A stretch of DNA of 64,000 bases from Corallococcus carmarthensis (GTDB lineage: Bacteria; Myxococcota; Myxococcia; Myxococcales; Myxococcaceae), in the NCBI RefSeq assembly GCF_003611695.1, contig NZ_RAWE01000020.1, positions 1 through 64,000 on the forward strand. The letters run 5' to 3'. Position 1 is the stretch's first letter, and every line of letters begins with the position of its first letter. Made by a program: the position numbers and the translations under genes. The notes beneath the pieces are model-generated. The model did no database searches, was not told the DNA's origin, and worked only from the letters and a program-made list of their open reading frames with translations. Below are positions 33,553 through 42,488 of the stretch, piece by piece.

Positions 33553-36500
33553 ATGTCTCACCCCCCCTCCTGCCAGACTTCCCCCCGGACGGATGTTCCG
33601 GACGCCGACACGTCTCCGGGCATGGATCCGGAAGTGGTGGGCCGCCGCTACCGCATCCTCGACCTGCTGGGGCGCGGCGGCGCGGGCACGGTGTGGCGCG
33701 CGCAGGACGGCCTGTCCGGGCCGGTGGCCCTCAAGCGGCTGCACAAGACGGTGGCGGACCTGGCGCGGCGCCCCGGCCGTGGCACCCCTTCCGCCTTCGC
33801 CACGCAGGGCATGGCGCTGTCGCTGGCCCACGAGTTCCAGACGCTGGTGTCGCTGCGCCACCCGCACGTCATCCGCGTGCTGGACTACGGCTTCGACGCG
33901 GAGAGCCGGCCCTACCTGGCCATGGACCTGCTGGAGGACGCGCGCACGCTGGTGGAGGCCGGCACGGACGCGCCGCTGACGACGCAGGTGGACCTGCTCA
34001 TCCAGACGCTCCAGGCGCTCGCGTACCTGCACCGGCGCGGCATCATCCACCGCGACCTCAAGCCCGGGAACGTGCTGGTGGTGCGCGGGCAGGTGAAGGT
34101 GCTGGACTTCGGCCTGGCCGTGGGCCGCGACCAGCAGGGCCGCCGCGCGCAGCCCGCGGGCACCCCGGGCTACCTGGCCCCGGAGCTCTTCGAGGATCAG
34201 CCCCCGTCCGAGCGGACCGACCTCTTCGGCTTCGGCGCCATGGCATGCCAGATGTTCTTCGGCCGGCTGCCGCACGCGGGCCAGGTGTTCGCGACGCCGG
34301 GCTTTCCGCCCGCGCTCAAGGCCGTGCTGGAGCAGCTGGTGGCGCCGGAGGCCCACCGCCGGCCGCGCGACGCGGAGGCCGTCATCGCCGCGCTGTGCGC
34401 CGCCGTGGGCCAGCCCCCGCCCGCCGAGTCCGCCGCCACGCGCGAGAGCTTCCTCCAGTCCGCGCGCTTCGTGGGCCGCGTGGCGGAGCGCGAACACCTG
34501 ACGGACGTGCTGGACATGGCGCTCGCGGGGCAGGGCGGCGCGTGGCTCATTGGCGGGGAGAGCGGCGTGGGCAAGTCGCGCCTCCTGGAGGAGGTGCGCT
34601 CGCTGGCGCTGGTGCGCGGCGCGGTGGTGCTGCGCGGCCAGGCGGTGGACACCGGCGGCGTGCCGTACCAGGAGTGGCGCGCGGTGCTGCGCTGGCTGCC
34701 CATGCTCACGGAGCTCTCCGATCGCGAGGCGCGCGTGCTCCGGCCGCTGGTGCCGGACCTGGATGCGCTGCTGGGCCGCGACGTGCCGGCCGCGCCGGAG
34801 CTGGACGCGGACATGGCGCAGCTGCGCCTGCACCAGACGGTGGAGGACCTCTTCGCCCGCCTGCCGCAGCCCACCGTGGTCATCCTGGAGGACCTGCATC
34901 AGGCGCACGCTGAATCCCTCCAGCTCCTCGCGCAGCTCGCGGCGAGGGCGCCGGGCCTGCCGCTGCTGCTGTTCGCGAGCTTCCGCGACGACGAGTCCCC
35001 GCAGCTGCCGGAGCGCCTGCCCGGCACCCGCATGCTGCGGCTGCACCGGCTGAACGCGGAGGAGATCGCCCAGCTGGGTGAGTCCATGCTGGGCGCCGTC
35101 GGCCGCCGGCCCGACGTGGCGGAGCTCTTGCGCCGCGAGTCGGAGGGCAACCCCTTCCTGCTGGTGGAGGTGGTGCGCGCGCTGGCGGAGGACGCGGGCG
35201 GACTGGACCGGCTGGGCGCCGTCGCGCTGCCCCAGCGCGTGTGGGCGGGCGGCATGCGCGCGCTGGTGCAGCGCCGCTTGGAGAAGGTGCCCCGGGAGGC
35301 GCGTGGGCTGCTGGACGTGGCGGCGCTGCTCGGCCGGGAGCTGGACCTGGCGGTGCTGGAGCGGGCCGCTCCCAGCGTGGACGTGGAGGCGTGGCTCACC
35401 GACTGCGCGGCGGCGGCGGTGCTGGACGTGGGCGACGGCCGCTGGCGCTTCGCGCACGACAAGCTGCGGGAGCGGCTCTTGGAGGACCTGGTCCCGGCGG
35501 CCCGGCCCGAGCTCCACCGGCGCGCGGCGGAGGCGCTGGAGGCGGCGCACCCCACGGGGTACGCCTCGGCGTTGTCGTACCACTGGGGCCAGGCCCGGGA
35601 CGTGGCCCGCGAGGCGCACCACTCGCGGATCGCGGGCGAGGAGGCGCTGGCGGTGGGCGCGTGCCGCGAAGCACTGCCGCTGCTCACGCGGGCGCTGACG
35701 GTCGCTCCCGGATCCACTCCGCTGGAGCAGGGCCGCGCGGAGGCATTGCTGGCGGAGGCCCATTTCCAACTGGGTGACCTGGAGGCCTTCCGCGTGCACG
35801 CGGAGGCGGCGCTCGCGCGCTTCGGCTGGCGCGTGCCCACGTCGCGCGTGGCGTGGGTGCTGGGCACGCTGGGGCAGGTGCTGTCGCGGCTGGCGCAGAG
35901 TGCCCGGCCGGACGCGTACGTGGATGACTCCACCCGGCGGCGCGAGGCGCGGCGGGTGGCGGGCCGGCTGCTCATGCGGCTCACCGACGCGTTCATCTAC
36001 GCGCAGGAAGCGCTGCCGGTGCTCTGGAGCGGCCTGCGCATGCTCAACCTGTGCGAGCCCGCGGGGCCCACGCCGGAGCTGGCGCGCGGCTACACGGTGA
36101 TGGCGGTGGTGGCGGGCACGGTGCCGGTGCACCGCGTGGCGGACGCGTGGGTGAAGCGGGCGCAGGAGGTGGCGGAGCGCGTGGGCCGCCCCGCGGACCT
36201 GGCCTACGTGCTCAACCGCAACGCGGTGTGCGCGGTGTACCAGGCGCGCTGGCAGGACGTGGAGGCGTGGCTCGCTCGGGCGACGGCCATCGTGGACTCG
36301 GTGGGGGACCTGCGGCTGGCGGAGGAGTGCCGCGCGCTGCTCACCGTGTCCGCCATGTACCGGGGCCAGTTCGCGCGGGGCCTGCCGCTGATGGACTGGC
36401 TGGAGGCGTCCGCGTTGCGCCGGGGTTCCGCGCAGACACAGCACTGGGCCCAGCATTATCGAGCCCACATGCTGCTGCGGCTGGGCGAGCACGCGCGGGC

Positions 36501-37101
36501 CCGCGTGGCGCTGGAGCCGGCGCTCGCGTGGACGGAGGCGCATGGCGGTGCCACCGACCGCATCATCGTGGACGGCACGCTGGCGCTGCTGTGCCTGCGC
36601 GAGGGCGATACGGCGGGCGCGCGCGCGGCGGCGGAGAAGGCGCTGGTGCGGCTGTCGGCGGGCAAGCCGGTGGCGCACTTCGTCTACTTCGGCGCGACGG
36701 CGGTGGCGGAGGTGCTGCTCACGCTGCTGGCGCGCGAGACGCCCGGGCCCGGCCTGCAGGCGCTCACGCACAGCGCGCGGTCCGCGCTCCGGGAGGTGGA
36801 GCGCTTCGCGAAGGTGTTCCCCTTCGGCGAACCGGCCGCGTGGCTGTGGCGCGGCTGCGAGGCGTGGCTCGCGGGCAAGCACCGCAAGGCCTTCCGCGCG
36901 TGGACGCGCTGCATCGCGGAGTCCGACACGCGGGGGATGCCCTACGAAGCGGCGCGCGCGCGGCTGGAGTGGGCGCGGCACCTGCCTCCGGAGGAGCCGG
37001 AGCGCGCGGAGCTGCTGCGGCGGGCCGCGGAGGACTTCACCCGGCTGGGGGCGCGCGAGGACCTGGCGCGGACGCTGGCCGAACAGGGGACGGCAGGGTG
37101 A
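33553..37101 (+). CDS. Ser/Thr protein kinase fused to AAA-type ATPase and TPR-like region
   Basis: This encodes 1182 residues. The kinase domain (about 33-290) has a Gly loop (LLGRGGAGTVWRA), Lys61, HRDLKPGN (Asp168) and DFGLA, and is complete. An ATPase domain starts near 308, with Walker A GGESGVGKSRLL and Walker B VVILEDLHQAH, followed by a winged-helix-like part and a long helical repeat region to the C-terminus. This PknK/guanylate-cyclase-like layout is common in myxobacteria and suggests signal integration by an NTP-driven scaffold. The next gene (methyltransferase) starts 8 bp downstream. Confidence 0.9.
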   Translation: MSHPPSCQTSPRTDVPDADTSPGMDPEVVGRRYRILDLLGRGGAGTVWRAQDGLSGPVALKRLHKTVADLARRPGRGTPSAFATQGMALSLAHEFQTLVSLRHPHVIRVLDYGFDAESRPYLAMDLLEDARTLVEAGTDAPLTTQVDLLIQTLQALAYLHRRGIIHRDLKPGNVLVVRGQVKVLDFGLAVGRDQQGRRAQPAGTPGYLAPELFEDQPPSERTDLFGFGAMACQMFFGRLPHAGQVFATPGFPPALKAVLEQLVAPEAHRRPRDAEAVIAALCAAVGQPPPAESAATRESFLQSARFVGRVAEREHLTDVLDMALAGQGGAWLIGGESGVGKSRLLEEVRSLALVRGAVVLRGQAVDTGGVPYQEWRAVLRWLPMLTELSDREARVLRPLVPDLDALLGRDVPAAPELDADMAQLRLHQTVEDLFARLPQPTVVILEDLHQAHAESLQLLAQLAARAPGLPLLLFASFRDDESPQLPERLPGTRMLRLHRLNAEEIAQLGESMLGAVGRRPDVAELLRRESEGNPFLLVEVVRALAEDAGGLDRLGAVALPQRVWAGGMRALVQRRLEKVPREARGLLDVAALLGRELDLAVLERAAPSVDVEAWLTDCAAAAVLDVGDGRWRFAHDKLRERLLEDLVPAARPELHRRAAEALEAAHPTGYASALSYHWGQARDVAREAHHSRIAGEEALAVGACREALPLLTRALTVAPGSTPLEQGRAEALLAEAHFQLGDLEAFRVHAEAALARFGWRVPTSRVAWVLGTLGQVLSRLAQSARPDAYVDDSTRRREARRVAGRLLMRLTDAFIYAQEALPVLWSGLRMLNLCEPAGPTPELARGYTVMAVVAGTVPVHRVADAWVKRAQEVAERVGRPADLAYVLNRNAVCAVYQARWQDVEAWLARATAIVDSVGDLRLAEECRALLTVSAMYRGQFARGLPLMDWLEASALRRGSAQTQHWAQHYRAHMLLRLGEHARARVALEPALAWTEAHGGATDRIIVDGTLALLCLREGDTAGARAAAEKALVRLSAGKPVAHFVYFGATAVAEVLLTLLARETPGPGLQALTHSARSALREVERFAKVFPFGEPAAWLWRGCEAWLAGKHRKAFRAWTRCIAESDTRGMPYEAARARLEWARHLPPEEPERAELLRRAAEDFTRLGAREDLARTLAEQGTAG

Positions 37102-37108
37102 CGAAGCG

Positions 37109-37975
37109 ATGATGCGAGTGCAGGACGTGGCGCTGCTGGCGTGCCCGGATTGCCGGGGCCAGCTGGTGTGGCACGGGCAGAACGAGGACGACCGGCTGGA
37201 CGAGGGGCGGCTGCGCTGTGGCGGCTGCGGCGAGACGTGGGAGGTGGAGGACGGGCTCGCCCGGCTGTACCGCGAGGACCGCGTGCAGGGCACGGACCGC
37301 CTGATGCGCCACTTCTACGACGGGCTGCCCGCGTTGCATGATCCGCTGACGGCCGTGCTGACGCCGCTGTTCCAGTCCGTCTCCGAGTCGCGGATGCGCG
37401 ACGGGTACATGCGAAGGCTGGAGCTGGGCGCGCTGAAGCCGCGCGACGACGGACAGCCCGTGCGCGTGCTGGAGGTGGGCGTGGGCGCGGGCGCGAACCT
37501 GCCGCGCATCCGGGGCTCGCTGCCGCCGGGCCTCCCCGTGGAGGTGTGGGGCCTGGACCTGAGCACCGGCATGCTGGCGCAGTGCGAGAAGCGGCTGCGG
37601 AAGGGCCGGGGGGTGAAGGACACGCGGCTGCTGGTGGCGGACGCGCACGCGCTCCCGTTCCGGGACGCGATGTTCGACCGCGTCTTCCACGTCGGCGGGA
37701 TTGGCGGCTTCCGCCAGCCCGCGGTGGCCCTGCGGGAGATGGCGCGCGTGGCGCGTCCCGGTACTCCGCTGGTGGTGGTGGATGAGCAGCTGGACGCGGG
37801 CTTCCGCCCGTCGCTGTTCCAGCGCGCCGCGTTCCGCGCCCTCACGTTCTACACGCGCGAGGCGAAGAGCCCCCGCGCGCTGCTGCCGCAGGACGCCGAA
37901 GGTGTCATCGAGGAACAGGTGTCACCGTTCTACTACTGCCTCACGTTCCGCGTTCCGGCGGCCGTCACGGGTTGA
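37109..37975 (+). CDS. Class I SAM methyltransferase with N-terminal zinc ribbon
   Basis: This encodes 288 residues. The N-terminus is a Trm112-like zinc ribbon: Cys12/Cys15 (ACPDCRGQL) and Cys37/Cys40 (LRCGGCGETW). The methyltransferase core follows: motif I VLEVGVGAGANLPRI, WGLDLSTGMLAQC, VADAHALPFRDAMFD and a promoter-like YYYCLTFRVP end. It may methylate a small molecule, quinone or lipid. An ATG at 37112 is equally possible as start. It is probably co-transcribed with the kinase; its last 11 bp overlap the convergent SDR gene. Confidence 0.85.
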   Translation: MMRVQDVALLACPDCRGQLVWHGQNEDDRLDEGRLRCGGCGETWEVEDGLARLYREDRVQGTDRLMRHFYDGLPALHDPLTAVLTPLFQSVSESRMRDGYMRRLELGALKPRDDGQPVRVLEVGVGAGANLPRIRGSLPPGLPVEVWGLDLSTGMLAQCEKRLRKGRGVKDTRLLVADAHALPFRDAMFDRVFHVGGIGGFRQPAVALREMARVARPGTPLVVVDEQLDAGFRPSLFQRAAFRALTFYTREAKSPRALLPQDAEGVIEEQVSPFYYCLTFRVPAAVTG

Positions 37976-38822
37976 GCAGCAGGTCCAGCAGGCGCAGGGT
38001 CATGCCGCCCGTGAAGTCGATGGTGGCGCCGTTGAACCAGGCGGCGTCGTCCCCCACGAGCACGGTGACGAAGCGGGCCACCTCGTCCAGCGTGCCCATG
38101 CGCCCCGCGGGGTTCATGGCCGCGTGGCGCGCCTCCAGTTGGGCCAGCGCCTCGGGTGAGTAGACGTGGCGCAGCGCGGGCGTCATCACCGTGCCGAACT
38201 TGAGCAGGTTCACGCGGTGGCCCTTCGGGCCCAGCTCGATGGCCAGGTGGCGCACGTACATCTCCAGCGCGGCCTTGGCGGCGCTGATGAGGCCGGTGTT
38301 GCCCAGGTGCGTTTCATCCAGCGGGTTCTGAAGGCCCAGGAGGCGCGCGTCCGGGGCCAGCAGGTCGCGTTGAACCAGCGCCTGCGTCCAGTACACGAAC
38401 GAGTGCGCCATGCAGTCGAACGTGCGCTGGATGCGGCGCGGGTGCAGCCGGTCCGGGCCTTCGGTGAGGAAGTGCCCGACGGACGCGCCCGCGATGGCGT
38501 GCACGAACAGCTTCACGCTGCGAGGGCCCGCGCGCTGGAGCAACGCGTCCGCGCCGGCCTCCGCGGCTTCGGGCGTGGACGCATCCGCCTGCCGCAGGTG
38601 CACGTCCCGGCCCAGGTCGCGCACGCGGGCCTCCAGCTCGCGGGCGGTGTCCGGGTAACGGCCCCGGTGCACGCCGAAGACGTTCAGGCCCGGCTTGCGC
38701 GCGACGGCCTCCGCGATGGCCGCGCCCGTGCCCGAGGAGGCACCGAGGATGAGCGCCCACGCCGGGGGAGCACCCTCCGATGCGGCTGGAGGAGATCCGC
38801 CTGCTGCTGATGACACGTGCAT
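37965..38822 (-). CDS. SDR-family protein lacking the catalytic tyrosine
   Basis: This encodes 285 residues. The cofactor-binding GASSGTGAAIAEAV (Gly27, Gly31, Gly33) and the end FVTVLVGDDAAWFNGATIDF match SDR/enoyl-ACP reductase-like enzymes. The usual YxxxK is absent: Lys183 is present in GLISAAKAALEMYV, but position 179 is Ile, and the Tyr of a FabI-type Yx6K is Thr. It may have lost reductase activity or use another residue. The ATG at 38822 has no good binding site. It is divergent from the Sel1 lipoprotein gene. Confidence 0.75.
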   Translation of the reverse strand: MHVSSAAGGSPPAASEGAPPAWALILGASSGTGAAIAEAVARKPGLNVFGVHRGRYPDTARELEARVRDLGRDVHLRQADASTPEAAEAGADALLQRAGPRSVKLFVHAIAGASVGHFLTEGPDRLHPRRIQRTFDCMAHSFVYWTQALVQRDLLAPDARLLGLQNPLDETHLGNTGLISAAKAALEMYVRHLAIELGPKGHRVNLLKFGTVMTPALRHVYSPEALAQLEARHAAMNPAGRMGTLDEVARFVTVLVGDDAAWFNGATIDFTGGMTLRLLDLLLNP

Positions 38823-38914
38823 GGTGGTCCAATCATAGGAAGCCCCGCGCGGGAGGGCTTGGAAGACGGAGGGGGTCCTCGACGGAAAGGGGGACGGAGT
38901 GGAAGGATCCGCCC

Positions 38915-41020
38915 ATGCCCTCAGTGAAACTCCTCTTCGCGTGGCGGGTGCTGCCCGTCCTCGCACTGCTCGTGGCGTGTGCCCATGGCTCCTCGGACGA
39001 AACGACGTCGGAGGCCGAACAGCTCTCCACGCTGTACCAGCGCACCTGCGGTGGGAGGACCGCGCAAGCGTGCTTCGAGCAGGCCGAGCGCCTCCGCGTG
39101 GGCGACGGCGTCACGAAGGACGAGGCGCGCGCGGCGACGCTCCACGAGCTGAGCTGCAACGGCGATGAGCGGCGGGCGTGCGTGGCGCTGGGCGTGCTGA
39201 AGGAGGAGGGCCGGGGCGTCGCGAAGGACGAGGCCGAGGCGGCGAGGCTGTACGCGCGAGGCTGTGAGCAGGGCCTGCCGGAGGGCTGTGGACACCTGGC
39301 GCTGCTGTACGGCGAGGGCCGGGGCGTGGCGAAGGACCTCGCGCAGGCGGTGCGCTTCTACGAGCGTGGCTGCGCGGGGGATGACGGGCTGTCGTGCAAC
39401 AACCTGGGCGTGCTGAAGCTGATGGGCGGCTTCGGCGTCGCGCAGGACGTGGCGGCGGGGATGGGGATGCTGGTGCAGGCGTGCAACCGGAACGTCGGGG
39501 TCGCCTGTCTCACGGTGGCGCGCGAGTTCGACCAGGGCGTGCGCACGCGCAAGGACGCGCGGCTCGCGTCCAGCTACTTCCGCACGGCGTGCGGCATGGG
39601 GGAGAAGGAGGCGTGCGCTGCCACGAGCGCGGCGGTGGCGGCGAAGCCGGAGCCGACTCCGGCCGTCACGCCGGAGGAGGGCGCGAAGCTGGAGAAGATC
39701 CGCGCCATGTGTGAGACGGGCGTGGGCCTGGGCATGGCGTGCTACGTGATGGGCGCCGCGTACGAGAAGGGCGCGAGCGTGGCGGTGAACCCCGGCCGCG
39801 CCACGATGTACTACCAGCGCGCGTGCGACCACGACGTGCCGGAGGCGTGCGGCGACGTGCGGCGCATGCTGGGGCTCACGGCGGACGGCGCGAAGACCGA
39901 AGGGCCGAAGCAGTCCGTGCTGGAGTCGCTCCAGCTGGACATGACGAAGGTCGCTCCGGAGAAGCCGAAGCAGTCCGTGCTGGAGTCGCTGCGACTGGAT
40001 GCGGGCAAGGTCGCCGCGAACGCGAAGCCCACGGCCAACGCGAAGCCCGCGCCGCGAGCGTCCGTCGATCGCTGGAGAGACGAGTGTCAGGACGGAAAGG
40101 GCGAGGGGGATGCGTGCGCCCGGCTCGGGGAGGTGCTGTTGGAAGGGAGCGCCGGGCTCCAGGTGGACGTGAAGAAGGGAATGCAGCTGCTGGAGGACGC
40201 ATGCCTGAAACGCACGGCCTCCGCCTGCGCGCTGCTCGGAGCCTTGATGGTCTCCGGTAACGAAGCCCTGAAGGTCGCGCCGGCGCCCCTCGTGGGGCTC
40301 GTCTTCCTGGAGACGGGGTGCGAAGCGCGCGACGGCGGCAGAGCCTGCGACCTGTTGGGTCGAGCCCGGCTCGACACCACCCGCCAGTACGCGAGCGTGG
40401 GGAAGGGCGTGCAAGCCTGGCGTAACGGATGCTTCACCCACGAGGACATGAACAGCTGCGTCCTGCTCCTCGTTATCACGAAGAAGCTCGCCGACTCGGG
40501 TCCAGAGGCGGTGAGCTCGGACGCGCGACGCAGCATCCCCAGCATCCAGGCCCAGGCCTGCAAGACGCGGGTCAAGGACGAATGCACGGCGCTGGGACTG
40601 CCCATGCCGAAGGATGTCGTGCGCGTCCGCCACCTGAAGGAGGCATGCGATGCGGGAGATCCAGATGCCTGCGGCGAGCTGGCCCAGGCGTACCAGCAAG
40701 GACGGGAGATCGACTGGGACCGGGCGGAGGAAATCCCCGTGGCGGAGCAGGGCTGCGACGGTGGCAGCGGGGCAGCCTGCGTGCAGCTGGCGAAGTACTA
40801 CAGGGGCGTCCGTGGAGGCGCCCCCCTCAACCTGGAAGCGATGCTCGCGCGTGCCGGGCAGGCGTGCTCGCTGAAGGACTCCACCGGCTGCAGCCTGAAG
40901 GCACGGTACCTCGAGGAGTTCGGGAAGCTGACCGCGGATGCTCCCCAGGTCCGGGAGGCCCGGTACCTGGCCTGTCTCTACCTGCCCGAGTCCAGGCGCA
41001 GTGGGCCGTGCGCGAAGTGA
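38915..41020 (+). CDS. Large Sel1-repeat lipoprotein
   Basis: This encodes 701 residues. A lipobox (LLVACAHG) is followed by many Cys-containing Sel1-like repeats, for example CVALGVLKEEGRGVAKDEAEA and GHLALLYGEGRGVAKD. Each pairs a helix with a Cys at a fixed place, as in secreted Hcp-type proteins with disulfide-linked repeats. A 20-residue tandem repeat splits the protein in two. It is predicted to be periplasmic or surface-bound and to mediate protein interaction. GGAAGGA 7 nt before the ATG at 38915 supports this start. Confidence 0.85.
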   Translation: MPSVKLLFAWRVLPVLALLVACAHGSSDETTSEAEQLSTLYQRTCGGRTAQACFEQAERLRVGDGVTKDEARAATLHELSCNGDERRACVALGVLKEEGRGVAKDEAEAARLYARGCEQGLPEGCGHLALLYGEGRGVAKDLAQAVRFYERGCAGDDGLSCNNLGVLKLMGGFGVAQDVAAGMGMLVQACNRNVGVACLTVAREFDQGVRTRKDARLASSYFRTACGMGEKEACAATSAAVAAKPEPTPAVTPEEGAKLEKIRAMCETGVGLGMACYVMGAAYEKGASVAVNPGRATMYYQRACDHDVPEACGDVRRMLGLTADGAKTEGPKQSVLESLQLDMTKVAPEKPKQSVLESLRLDAGKVAANAKPTANAKPAPRASVDRWRDECQDGKGEGDACARLGEVLLEGSAGLQVDVKKGMQLLEDACLKRTASACALLGALMVSGNEALKVAPAPLVGLVFLETGCEARDGGRACDLLGRARLDTTRQYASVGKGVQAWRNGCFTHEDMNSCVLLLVITKKLADSGPEAVSSDARRSIPSIQAQACKTRVKDECTALGLPMPKDVVRVRHLKEACDAGDPDACGELAQAYQQGREIDWDRAEEIPVAEQGCDGGSGAACVQLAKYYRGVRGGAPLNLEAMLARAGQACSLKDSTGCSLKARYLEEFGKLTADAPQVREARYLACLYLPESRRSGPCAK
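39901..40020 (+). repeat. 60-bp tandem duplication within Sel1 gene
   Basis: Two 60-bp units (39901-39960, 39961-40020) encode xPKQSVLESLxLDxxKVA. The first 30 bases of each are nearly identical. It sits between two Sel1 blocks and looks like a recent in-frame duplication of a linker. Confidence 0.8.
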
Positions 41021-41033
41021 GCGCTCCGGCGCG

Positions 41034-41768
41034 TCATCCGTGCTGGAGCTGAAGCGCCGCGGTCACCAGCGCGGCGTTGTCCGCCGCGCGCTGTCCGTCC
41101 GGAAGCACGAGCGTGTCCTCCAGCCCGATGCGCGCGTCGAAGCCGTGGCGCCGCGCCCATCCGAGCACGGCCCACGCGCCACCCTCGGAGCCGTGCACCA
41201 GCAGGGGAAGCTCCAGGCCCGTGGCGCGCAGCAGGTCCACCAGCGTCCGCGCCTCCTGACACGCCGCTTCCGGCTGGGACGACTGTGTCTCCACCAGGAT
41301 GCGCAGGCACTCCGCCGCGCGCGGCCACGCCATGAGCCGTGACACGTCCTCCGGGAACCACACGCCCGCCTCCACGCCGATGCCCGCGTCGAGCAGCGCG
41401 TCCGCGATGGACTCCCAGCCGGGCTCGGACAGGTTGACGGAGGCGAAGTCGGGCCGGGTGTTCGCGGGCAGCGCCTTCCAGCTGGCGACCCGCGCGTGGC
41501 GGGCCGTCACGTCCGGGAGGATCCACGCGCCGGTGCTGACACCCACCGGCACACCCGGACAGGCGTGACGGATGTCGGACACCGCCACTCCGATGTCCGC
41601 CGCGTCCAGCGACTCGCCTCCGTGCGCCGCTCGCGGATGCACGTGGGACGCGCCCGCTCCCGCGGCGTGACAGGCGGCGGCGTCCCTCGCGAGTGCTCCG
41701 GGGGTGACGGGCAGCCGGGGATGATCCGTGGGCGCGCGGGCGCCGTTGAGACACACCTTGAGCAACAT
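41034..41768 (-). CDS. BKACE-family beta-keto acid cleavage enzyme (DUF849)
   Basis: This encodes 244 residues. It begins MLLKVCLNGARAP and has the metal-binding His42/His44 (GASHVHPRA), GVPVGVSTGAWILPD and FASVNLSEPGWESIADALLD. These are typical of BKACE enzymes, which condense a beta-keto acid with acetyl-CoA in amino-acid breakdown, often lysine. The substrate cannot be told from sequence. The frame is open upstream to 41849, but the family start is at 41768. Confidence 0.85.
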   Translation of the reverse strand: MLLKVCLNGARAPTDHPRLPVTPGALARDAAACHAAGAGASHVHPRAAHGGESLDAADIGVAVSDIRHACPGVPVGVSTGAWILPDVTARHARVASWKALPANTRPDFASVNLSEPGWESIADALLDAGIGVEAGVWFPEDVSRLMAWPRAAECLRILVETQSSQPEAACQEARTLVDLLRATGLELPLLVHGSEGGAWAVLGWARRHGFDARIGLEDTLVLPDGQRAADNAALVTAALQLQHG

Positions 41769-41935
41769 GCGCGCAATGAAGCCACGGATGACACATGGCT
41801 CACGTGCTTCATGAAGTTGCTCCGTCCGCTGGTGGAAATCTCCCTGCACGGAGGGCGGGGTGGGTTGTTCCCGGGTCCATGAGCGTCTACCGATGAAGGA
41901 CGCATCCCCGCGCCGTGGAGAAGGAGCTTCCCGTC

Positions 41936-42478
41936 GTGCGTCCTCCGGAGAAGGTCGTGTTCGGCCATACCGTGGAAGGCCTGCTGACGGTCCTGGAAGG
42001 GCATCTGGAGGGCCCGCTCCGGGCGAAGTTGAAGGACGTGGGGCTGGACCTGGACCAGAAGCTGGAGCCCGCCTACCCCAAGGAGCAGTGGCACCAGATG
42101 CTGCTCCTGGCCGCGGAGGCGCTCTTCCCCAGCCACTCCCCCGCGCAGGCGCACTGGCACCTGGGCCAGCGCTTCGTCACCGCCTATTTCGCCACCAACA
42201 TGGGCCGTGCGCTGAAGGGCGTGTTGAAGCTGCTGGGCCCGGCGCGCACGCTGGAGCGCACCGCGCGCAACATGGCCTCCGGCAGCAACTTCCTGCGCGT
42301 CGACGTGGAGCGCCTGGCCGCCACCGACTACCGGCTGAAGGTGAGCCATGGGGGCGTCCACCCGGAGTTCATCGGGGCCCTGTGTCACTTCGGGACGCTG
42401 ACCACCGGCGTGAAGGGGCTCACCACCGTGGTGGAGGCCCACGAGGGGGTCTCCGCCACGTACCGGCTGCGGTGGTAG
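41936..42478 (+). CDS. DUF2378 (TIGR02265) family protein, copy 1
   Basis: This encodes 180 residues, soluble. The sequence VVFGHTVEGLLTVLEGHLEG, KLKDVGLDLDQKLEPAYP, RFVTAYFATNMGRALKG and LTTGVKGLTTVVEA is a member of a paralogous myxobacterial family without known function. The GTG at 41936 (AAGGAG 9 nt upstream) is preferred over a GTG at 41915, because it aligns exactly with the start of copy 2 at 44975 and gives the same length. Confidence 0.85.
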   Translation: MRPPEKVVFGHTVEGLLTVLEGHLEGPLRAKLKDVGLDLDQKLEPAYPKEQWHQMLLLAAEALFPSHSPAQAHWHLGQRFVTAYFATNMGRALKGVLKLLGPARTLERTARNMASGSNFLRVDVERLAATDYRLKVSHGGVHPEFIGALCHFGTLTTGVKGLTTVVEAHEGVSATYRLRW

Positions 42479-42488
42479 CGGGCCGTGC

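Noticed and set aside
33529..37293. 1254-codon minus-strand frame opposite the kinase-ATPase gene
   Set aside because: Same reason: shadow of a clear kinase gene.
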